NCBI GenBank assembly: GCA_035527455.1
Contig: DATLAN010000035.1
Coordinates: 1-11,355 of the forward strand
Direction: 5' to 3'
From: DATLAN01 sp035527455
Lineage (GTDB): Bacteria; Planctomycetota; Planctomycetia; Pirellulales; Thermoguttaceae
Length of the DNA: 11,355 nucleotides
Part shown: one piece after another, positions 6,119 to 11,355 of the stretch
Numbering within the stretch: the stretch's first letter is position 1
Layout: every line of letters starts with the position of its first letter
The notes under the pieces: model-generated
Seen by the model: the letters and a program-made list of their open reading frames with translations, nothing else
The model's database searches: none
Told to the model about the DNA's origin: nothing
Program-made: the position numbers and the translations under genes

Positions 6119-6194
6119 ATAGTAGCCGTCTCGCTCCGCGAGACGAGGCCCTATCTCGCGGAGGCCCCATCTCGCGGAGCGAGATGGCTACTAT
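6119..6194. repeat. REP-like inverted element, family C
   Basis: The outer arms (25 bp, one mismatch) begin ATAGTAGCC and end GGCTACTAT. Left hairpin GTCTCGC-TCC-GCGAGAC follows the GTAG foot after CC. Right hairpin ATCTCGC-GGA-GCGAGAT precedes GG and the CTAC foot. Between them is an extra partial unit, so ATCTCGCGGAG occurs twice, 16 bp apart (6153 and 6169). Loops and feet match families A and B with unrelated stems. It fills the gap between the convergent rpsU and arsC-like genes, 5 bp from the latter's stop, where it could end transcripts from both sides. Confidence 0.82.
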
Positions 6195-6198
6195 GATC

Positions 6199-6639
6199 TC
6201 ATTCGAGAGCCTCGGGCAGCCGCTCGACGAAGCGGCGAATCTCATCGCGCACCCGACGGTAATGGGACAGCGCTTCTTCCTCGGTCTTCGCCGAGCGGGC
6301 CAACCGGGGCGGGTCGTCGAAGCCCGCGTGTACGGTCTTCGGGGTCCCGGGCAGGACGGGGCAGGTTTCGCGGGCGTGGCCGCAGACGGTCACCACGACG
6401 TCGAACGCAACGTGACGAAGCTCATCCACGTGTTTCGAGCGGTGGCCGCTGATGTCGACCCCCGCTTCGCTCATCACCTTCACGGCCCGGGCGTTCAGCC
6501 CGTGCGTCTCGACGCCCGCCGAGAAGGGCTCGATCACGTCGCTCTTCAGTTCACGCGCCCAACCCTCGGCCATTTGGCTCCGGCAGGAGTTGCCCGTGCA
6601 GAGAAAGAGCACTCGGAATTTGGTTTGATGCGCGCTCAC
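6199..6639 (-). CDS. arsC: Arsenate reductase, thioredoxin-coupled (low-MW phosphatase fold)
   Basis: The 146-residue protein closely resembles the Gram-positive-type ArsC that reduces arsenate to arsenite with electrons from thioredoxin. The P-loop CTGNSCRS carries Cys14. The relay cysteines Cys86 (VTVCGHA) and Cys93 (ETCPVLP) keep the 72- and 7-residue spacing of Cys10-Cys82-Cys89 in the staphylococcal and Bacillus enzymes. GFDDP supplies the general acid (Asp108). The GTG start at 6639 gives the family length; no Shine-Dalgarno is visible, and the frame stays open far upstream without similarity. No arsR, arsB or acr3 gene is adjacent, so arsenite export must be encoded elsewhere. It is divergent from the methyltransferase-ATP-grasp gene, with 270 bp between. 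Confidence 0.92.
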   Translation of the reverse strand: MSAHQTKFRVLFLCTGNSCRSQMAEGWARELKSDVIEPFSAGVETHGLNARAVKVMSEAGVDISGHRSKHVDELRHVAFDVVVTVCGHARETCPVLPGTPKTVHAGFDDPPRLARSAKTEEEALSHYRRVRDEIRRFVERLPEALE

Positions 6640-6814
6640 GGAACCGGATCGCCAAGACGACCAACTGAAGGGGGAACCTGTTCGACACCCGATTGAAACG
6701 ATAGTGTTTGTTCTGCGGGAATCCAAGCCCCCCATGTGCCGGGCGCGAAACCAAGAGCAAGGGAAAATCTGACAAACCGGCCCGTGCCGCTCTTTCCCCA
6801 AGGGGGCTTTTCCG

Positions 6815-6820
6815 TATACT
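6815..6820 (+). promoter_or_regulatory. Possible -10 box of the ligase-deacylase unit
   Basis: TATACT lies 89 bp upstream of the chosen start of the methyltransferase-ATP-grasp gene, in the divergent gap. No clear -35 is found 16-18 bp further up, so this rests on one hexamer and its position. Confidence 0.25.
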
Positions 6821-6909
6821 ATTCTGCCTTCGGCACTTTCTCGTCCGGCGTATCGCGATCGACGCCGGGTTCTTCCATCTCCACGGCTGCGAAGGATGGT
6901 TGCTCGATC

Positions 6910-8886
6910 ATGGGAACAAGTTTGGTGAAGAACGGTTCTGAAGGCGGCACGAAGGTATCCTCGTTGCCGCGAAAGGCGGTCCCGAACGACTCCGCGGGCC
7001 GCACGACGGCGGTTCGTACGTTGGGACCGGTCTCGGACCTCGAACGGCATCTGCCCGAGGACTGGTGGCGGACGCTCTTCAATTCGGTCTATCTGAAGAC
7101 CGACGGGGACGTGGTCGAGAACGACGCCAACACGACGCGCGAGGTCGACCTGCTGATTCGCGCGGCGGGGCTCGAGCCGAACGACCGGATTCTCGACCTG
7201 TGCTGCGGGCAAGGCCGGCACTGCCTGGAGCTGGCCCGGCGGGGATTTCGCCAGGTGTACGGCGTCGACCGTTCGCGGTATCTGATCCGCCTGGCACGGC
7301 GTCGCGCCCGCCAGCAGGGGTTGAACGTTTCCTTCCACGAAGGCGACGCGCGGAAGTTCCGCCTTAAGGAGACCGGTTTTCACTGCGTCGCCCTGCTGGG
7401 CAACTCGTTCGGTTATTTCGACCGCGAGGAGGAAGATCTGGCGGTGTTGCGGGCCGTGATTCGGTCGCTGAGGCAGAACGGCGTGATCGTGCTGGACGTG
7501 ACCAACGGCGAGTGGATCAAGACGAACTTCGCACCTCGCAGTTGGGAGTGGATCGATCAGAACCACTTCGTCTGCCGGGAGCGTTCGCTCTCGGCGGACG
7601 ACTGGCGGCTGATCTCGCGCGAGGTCGTGGTACACGCCGAGAAAGGCGTGATCGTCGATCAGTTCTACGCCGAGCGGCTCTACTCGGCCGAGACGATCAC
7701 CGCGCTGCTCGAACAGGCGGGCTTCACCCACATTCGCACCCACGAGGTTTTGGAGGCGGAATCGGACCGCAATCAAGACCTCGGCATGATGGCCAAGCGA
7801 ATGTTGCTCACCGCCAAGTCGCCGCGGATGCCGGCAAAACCGCACTTCCGCAAACCGTCCTTGACCGAAGTCGCCGTGCTGTTGGGCGATCCGCGATTGC
7901 CGGATTCCTGCAAACGCGACGGGCAATTCAACCCCGAGGATTTCGAGACGATCGGCAGACTCCGCGACGCGCTGGCGGAATTGCCCGAATTCAGCTTTCG
8001 TTATCTCGACAATCACGCGTCGCTGTTGGCCGATTTGCGGGCCAATCCGCCCAGTTTCGTGCTCAACCTGTGCGACGAGGGATTCGACAACGACGCCTTC
8101 AAGGAGTTGCACGTGCCGGCGGTCTTGGAGATGCTCGATATTCCGTACTCCGGGGCCGGTCCCGTCTCGTTGGGAATATGCTACAACAAGTTCCACGTGC
8201 GGTGCGTCGCCAACTCGCTGAACGTGCCGACCCCCTTGGAGACCTACATCGACCCGGACGACCACTCGGCCACGCTGCCGTCGACGTTTCCCGCATTGGT
8301 CAAACCGAATTACGGCGACAGCAGCGTCGGGATCACCCAGGCTTCCGTGGTGGAGTCGTCCGAGGCGTTGCTCGGCCGGCTCGAGGAGATGAGAAGCGAA
8401 TTCGCCGGAACACCGCTGTTGATTCAGGAGTTTCTCACGGGCACGGAGTACAGCATCGGCATCGTGGGCAACCCCGGGCAGGGACTGCACTTCCTGCCCC
8501 CGCTGGAGGTGGATTACAGCGGCCTCGACCCCGACCTGCCGAAGATCCTGGGATACGAGTCGAAGTGGCTGCCCGACTCCGCCTATTGGAACCAGATCAA
8601 GTACCACGAGGCGCAGATCAGCGAGGAGAAAACGCGACGGCTGTACGACCACTCGAGCCTGCTGTTCGAGCGTCTTGGATGCCGCGACTACGCCCGATTC
8701 GACTACCGCGCCGACGCGGCCGGGCGAATCAAGCTGCTCGAGGTGAATCCCAACCCGGGGTGGTGCTGGGACGGCAAATTCAACTTCATGGCGGGCTACG
8801 CGGGGCTACGCTATGCCGATCTGCTGCGTATGATTCTGGAAGCCGCGCAATCACGCTACGCGACCAACGGGTCGGCGCGGATGTAG
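6910..8886 (+). CDS. SAM methyltransferase fused to a D-Ala-D-Ala-ligase-like ATP-grasp enzyme
   Basis: The 658-residue protein joins two enzymes. Residues about 45-300 are a class I methyltransferase: SAM loop LDLCCGQGRH (95-104), acidic GVDRS after it, and ALLGNSFGYF at the next strand. Residues about 318-650 are ATP-grasp with D-Ala-D-Ala-ligase-like order: N-lobe ending VLNLCDEGF and ALxMLDIPYSGAGP-like text, ATP lysine and loop VKPNYGDSSVG (Lys465), QEFLTGTEYS, and metal ligands Asp598, Glu611 and Asn613 (LEVNPNPG). The Ddl N-terminal GGxSxEREVS segment is absent, and the Ddl Tyr of YEAKY is Trp553 (YESKW), so the substrate is probably not D-Ala-D-Ala. ATP-grasp ligases form an acyl phosphate and join it to an amine. 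Start ATG 6910 precedes the conserved region; AAGGA is 14 nt upstream. The deacylase gene follows by 29 bp. Confidence 0.85.
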   Translation: MGTSLVKNGSEGGTKVSSLPRKAVPNDSAGRTTAVRTLGPVSDLERHLPEDWWRTLFNSVYLKTDGDVVENDANTTREVDLLIRAAGLEPNDRILDLCCGQGRHCLELARRGFRQVYGVDRSRYLIRLARRRARQQGLNVSFHEGDARKFRLKETGFHCVALLGNSFGYFDREEEDLAVLRAVIRSLRQNGVIVLDVTNGEWIKTNFAPRSWEWIDQNHFVCRERSLSADDWRLISREVVVHAEKGVIVDQFYAERLYSAETITALLEQAGFTHIRTHEVLEAESDRNQDLGMMAKRMLLTAKSPRMPAKPHFRKPSLTEVAVLLGDPRLPDSCKRDGQFNPEDFETIGRLRDALAELPEFSFRYLDNHASLLADLRANPPSFVLNLCDEGFDNDAFKELHVPAVLEMLDIPYSGAGPVSLGICYNKFHVRCVANSLNVPTPLETYIDPDDHSATLPSTFPALVKPNYGDSSVGITQASVVESSEALLGRLEEMRSEFAGTPLLIQEFLTGTEYSIGIVGNPGQGLHFLPPLEVDYSGLDPDLPKILGYESKWLPDSAYWNQIKYHEAQISEEKTRRLYDHSSLLFERLGCRDYARFDYRADAAGRIKLLEVNPNPGWCWDGKFNFMAGYAGLRYADLLRMILEAAQSRYATNGSARM

Positions 8887-8915
8887 GGACCGTCCGAGAA
8901 ACGGGGGCGCAGAAG

Positions 8916-9950
8916 ATGGTCGAAAGAAGGGTAAGATCGGGGGGTCGCGGCCAAAAAGGCGTCCGTTTCCACTATTCCTTTCTGAAAATCCTCAGCGGAT
9001 CCGATCTGTCTCGCCATCGGCTGCCGTACATGGAAGCCAGCAGCCTGAAACCCGGCCCGGTCGTGTGGCTGACGGCTTGCGGTCACGGCGATGAAGTCGG
9101 CGGGATCGTGGTCGTCCAGGAAGTGTTCAGGCGCTTGCGAAAGCGTCCTCTTTCCAACGGCGAGCTGCGTGCGTTCCCGCTGATGAACCCGCTGGGGTTC
9201 GAGGCGGCCGCACGGCTTGTGACCATCAGCCAGGAAGATCTGAACCGTTCCTTCCCCGGGACTCCCAACGGCACGCTGGCCGAGCGTATTGCGGCGAAAG
9301 TCTTTCAGAGCATCGTGGAAACCAGTCCGACCATCGTGCTGGACTTGCACAACGATTGGATTCGTTCGATTCCCTACACCGTTCTCGACTCGGTGCCGCA
9401 GGGGCCCGTTTCCGAGTTGTGCCGGCGCACGGCGACGCTGGCCGCCGCGACGGGGTTTCCGGTCGTCTTGGAGCAGGAGTCCATCCGCGCGTCGCTCTCC
9501 CACAGCCTGATGCAGCACGGAATTCCCGCCCTGACGGTCGAATTGGGGGAATCGTACGTCGTCAACGAGAAGAACGTCGAACTCGGTGTCCGTTCGGTTT
9601 TCAACATCCTGGCGGAGTTGGGCATGATCGAGCCCGACGACGAGCCGTTCGGCTTTCCGCTGCCGGCGGAAGTGATGGGGAAACCGTTGCGGTACTCGAA
9701 CCAGCCGCTCAGTTCGACCAGCGGGATCCTTCGTTTCATGACCCGTCCCGGCGCCGTGGTCCGCGCCGGCCAGTCCCTCGCCAAGGTGGTCAACGCGTTC
9801 GGTCGACATCTGGAAACGCTGACGACGGCCCACGACGCGTTTGTTTTGGGACACACCGACTCGTCGGTCGCCTATCCCGGCGCCCCGGTGGTGGCTTTGG
9901 GCGTCCTGTCCGAAAAGAAGGTGTCGGGAGCGTCCCTGACCCGTCCCTGA
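8916..9950 (+). CDS. Succinylglutamate desuccinylase/aspartoacylase (M14-type) family deacylase
   Basis: The 344-residue zinc hydrolase carries the AstE/aspartoacylase motifs in order: CGHGDE (zinc ligands His57 and Glu60), NPLGFEAAAR (91-100), DLNRSFPG (108-115; substrate-binding Asn-Arg), LDLHND (third zinc ligand His145), and TVELGE (catalytic Glu209). A C-terminal beta-rich domain (about 265-335) resembles the barrel found in this family. These enzymes cleave N-acyl groups from amino acids or trim carboxyl-side peptides. The gene starts 29 bp after the ATP-grasp fusion and is surely cotranscribed, so it probably acts on the ligase's product or precursor. The ATG at 8916 is chosen because similarity begins soon after it; no strong Shine-Dalgarno is present. 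The true substrate is unknown, and arginine catabolism (AstE) is unlikely without ast genes. Confidence 0.88.
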   Translation: MVERRVRSGGRGQKGVRFHYSFLKILSGSDLSRHRLPYMEASSLKPGPVVWLTACGHGDEVGGIVVVQEVFRRLRKRPLSNGELRAFPLMNPLGFEAAARLVTISQEDLNRSFPGTPNGTLAERIAAKVFQSIVETSPTIVLDLHNDWIRSIPYTVLDSVPQGPVSELCRRTATLAAATGFPVVLEQESIRASLSHSLMQHGIPALTVELGESYVVNEKNVELGVRSVFNILAELGMIEPDDEPFGFPLPAEVMGKPLRYSNQPLSSTSGILRFMTRPGAVVRAGQSLAKVVNAFGRHLETLTTAHDAFVLGHTDSSVAYPGAPVVALGVLSEKKVSGASLTRP

Positions 9951-9953
9951 CAC

Positions 9954-9989
9954 GGGTCGGGAGTCTTTTTCGAAAGAGACTCCCGACCC
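9954..9989. terminator. Bidirectional hairpin between convergent genes
   Basis: A perfect 13-bp stem (GGGTCGGGAGTCT with AGACTCCCGACCC) encloses a 10-nt loop. It sits between the deacylase stop (9950) and the secretin-like stop (9992). There is no T-tract on either side, so it is not a classical intrinsic terminator, but its position fits a shared 3'-end structure. A direct repeat CGTCCCTGAC (9931 and 9942) lies just before it. Confidence 0.5.
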
Positions 9990-9991
9990 CG

Positions 9992-11110
9992 TTAATCGTC
10001 CGGGTTGACACTCGCGGTGACGGCGATGATTAACTGCGTCACGGAATCGTCCACGCATTGCGGACACCCCGCGACGACAACGGTTTGTCCGTCCTTAGCG
10101 GAAACCGTCGCGTTAACGTACGAGCTACCGAACTTGGAAGTCTGAAACTCCACACGCAATTCCATCGTGACCACGCCTTCTGGAGAAATCCGAGGAGTGA
10201 CGGCCAAGTCCAATTCGGCCCTTTCGTAACTGGTGTCCGTGTATGGGGCACTTGCCGCGTTAGTGGGTATGAGCGATCTGGTCTCGATGCGGGCCGGTTG
10301 GTTGTCGAGCGTCGTGAGACGGTGTTGGCTGAATACTGAAAGAAGATTCTGTTTGTCGGCCCATGCAAGCCATGCTGCCCCATCTTCTTTCAAGGTGGGA
10401 GCTTTCTTCACGCTTGCATCTTCAGAATCGTCGTCGGCCGAAGCGTCCTTCGCGGACGGCTCTTTCTTCAACAAGCGGTCCAACAGTTCGTCGGGGATCT
10501 TGCCGGCCGTTACTTCCGGTGTCGTGACTGCGATGCAGACGCCGATAGTCACGACGTCCAGCGGAGTGTCGAGTTTCGCGACAAGTTCGGTCACCTCGTC
10601 GATATCATCCGCCGGGCCGCTGACAAGCAGGCTGTTCGAGGTCGCCCCGGGAACAAAATATACGGCACTACGCGGTTGCGTCCGCGGGTCGTAGTACCCG
10701 GGGTTGGGTACCTCGGCGGCGAGCAACCTGTTCAATGCCGTGGCAATATCGGCCGCCGGGACATGGTTCAGATGAAACACCACCCGCTTGCGCTCTGGAA
10801 CGGGCGCGTCGGCACCGCTGGACGCCTCCGGTTCGGCTGCAGATGGGGCGCTCGTATACCTGGAACGTGGCGTTTCAGCGCTCGGTGCATAGGGACGCGG
10901 CGTCTCAGCACTCGACCCGGGCGCGTACGACGGCGTCTCAGCACTCGGCACATTTGGAGACGTCGTTGCGGTCGGTGGCGAGACGGTCGCTGTCCGGTTC
11001 GGCTCATCGGCCGCAACCGTCAGCAACGCACTGCAAACGACCACCGTGATGCCGAGAACCAGTGATTTTTCGACGCCCGCTCTGCTTGCTCCGAATCCTG
11101 TCTTGACCAT
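9992..11110 (-). CDS. Compact secretin-like exported protein
   Basis: The 372-residue protein has a signal peptide (hydrophobic core about 17-31, cleavage near TVAADEP), then a Pro/Ser/Thr-rich linker (35-107) with repeated SAETP units. Residues about 108-183 resemble the short secretin N1 domain (VVFHLNHVPAADIATALN, later SNSLLVSGPADDIDEV). Residues about 184-372 resemble a reduced secretin core, with TLDNQPARIETRS, the strand LAVTPRISPEGVV and the DGQTVVVAG segment. GspD-type secretins are 600-700 residues, so this short form lacks several N domains and may not form a normal outer-membrane gate. No gsp or pil genes are adjacent. GGAG 7 nt before ATG 11110 supports the start. A domain-level call is firm; function is unknown. 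Confidence 0.75.
   Translation of the reverse strand: MVKTGFGASRAGVEKSLVLGITVVVCSALLTVAADEPNRTATVSPPTATTSPNVPSAETPSYAPGSSAETPRPYAPSAETPRSRYTSAPSAAEPEASSGADAPVPERKRVVFHLNHVPAADIATALNRLLAAEVPNPGYYDPRTQPRSAVYFVPGATSNSLLVSGPADDIDEVTELVAKLDTPLDVVTIGVCIAVTTPEVTAGKIPDELLDRLLKKEPSAKDASADDDSEDASVKKAPTLKEDGAAWLAWADKQNLLSVFSQHRLTTLDNQPARIETRSLIPTNAASAPYTDTSYERAELDLAVTPRISPEGVVTMELRVEFQTSKFGSSYVNATVSAKDGQTVVVAGCPQCVDDSVTQLIIAVTASVNPDD
10869..10948 (-). repeat. Coding tandem repeat encoding SAETP units
   Basis: Three copies of a 17-bp core (GGCGTYTCAGCRCTCGR on the plus strand) start at 10869, 10899 and 10932, spaced 30 and 33 bp. They encode the SAETP repeats of the linker in the secretin-like protein. 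In-frame copy-number change would lengthen or shorten the linker without breaking the protein. Confidence 0.7.
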
Positions 11111-11355
11111 AACAATTCTCCGAATGTTAAAGATCGGCGGTCCCCACCCGCCATTCGCGCAGGGTTCAGGCCGAATCGTAGATCATTCCGCGCGTTGGGA
11201 CAATGTCAGAAAGCAGGTAACATTTCAGCCATCTGAAGTCGTATTGGTGGATTTTGGGGTGTTGTGTTATGACTTGCGGGCATGGCGACATGCACGGAGG
11301 TTTTGAACGAATCGACGCTCGATGTTCTTCGGGGGGCCGCGCTCACCGAAGAACA
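11111..11355. other. Intergenic sequence to the right edge
   Basis: No convincing gene is seen. The first part is the 5' leader of the secretin-like gene, with a small stem GGCGG/CCGCC (11136-11140 with 11148-11152). The end carries the inverted repeat at 11323-11355. An 86-residue plus-strand frame here overlaps the secretin-like start and has no protein-like features. Confidence 0.5.
11323..11355. repeat. Inverted repeat at the right edge
   Basis: TGTTCTTCGG (11323-11332) pairs perfectly with CCGAAGAACA (11346-11355) across a 13-nt GC-rich spacer. It may be a terminator stem for a gene off the window or the end of a larger element; the edge prevents a decision. Confidence 0.55.

Noticed and set aside
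6640..8652. Minus-strand open frame running 670 codons upstream of the arsenate reductase
   Set aside because: Only the last 146 residues look like protein family sequence. The rest is antisense to the methyltransferase-ATP-grasp gene, which explains its openness in GC-rich DNA.
7512..8915. Long plus-strand frame continuous with the start of the deacylase
   Set aside because: This part overlaps the ATP-grasp gene in another frame and has no recognisable domain; the deacylase similarity begins after 8916.
6910..9950. Mycosporine-like amino acid (mys) cluster
   Set aside because: An ATP-grasp ligase plus a methyltransferase is reminiscent, but the methyltransferase type differs, and no DDGS synthase or second ligase gene is nearby.
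8856..10067. Minus-strand 403-codon open frame opposite the deacylase
   Set aside because: Shadow of the deacylase gene; it also runs through the hairpin and into the secretin-like gene.

Overview
The window is GC-rich, gene-dense DNA that most likely comes from a planctomycete (Planctomycetota, perhaps Pirellulales-like). This is inferred from three things: a Tat-exported sugar-isomerase-like protein, the style of the palindromic repeats and their RAYT transposase, and several genes without a clear Shine-Dalgarno sequence. No rRNA, tRNA, CRISPR array or phage genes were seen. Every family call was made by eye from motifs.

Layout. Bases 1-586 hold a RAYT (REP-associated tyrosine transposase) whose first residues lie off the left edge. 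A REP-like inverted pair follows 19 bp after its stop codon. On the minus strand come a secreted alpha/beta hydrolase (691-1491) and a Tat-exported protein resembling L-fucose/L-arabinose isomerases (1701-3134). The gap between them holds a second copy of the same REP pair and a different, perfectly palindromic pair. A 388-bp gap with a 16-bp perfect palindrome leads to a UbiB/ABC1-type atypical kinase (3523-5205, +). A small coiled-coil-like protein (5171-5425, -) overlaps the kinase tail. A 16-bp tandem repeat and a leader region precede the ribosomal protein bS21 gene (5842-6039, +). A third REP-like element follows it. A thioredoxin-type arsenate reductase (6199-6639, -) is divergent from a two-gene plus-strand unit. 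That unit encodes a methyltransferase-ATP-grasp fusion (6910-8886) and an M14-type deacylase (8916-9950). Last is a compact secretin-like exported protein (9992-11110, -), convergent with the deacylase across a strong hairpin.

Two points stand out. First, three sequence-unrelated REP-like elements share one plan: a GTAG or GTGG foot, a short stem with loop TCC, then a mirror stem with loop GGA and a CTAC or CCAC foot. One copy sits directly beside a RAYT. Second, the methyltransferase-ATP-grasp fusion next to an aspartoacylase/succinylglutamate-desuccinylase-like protein looks like an uncharacterised route that ligates, methylates and deacylates an amino acid or small peptide. The ligase half departs from D-Ala-D-Ala ligases at substrate positions, so it should not be annotated as a cell-wall Ddl.
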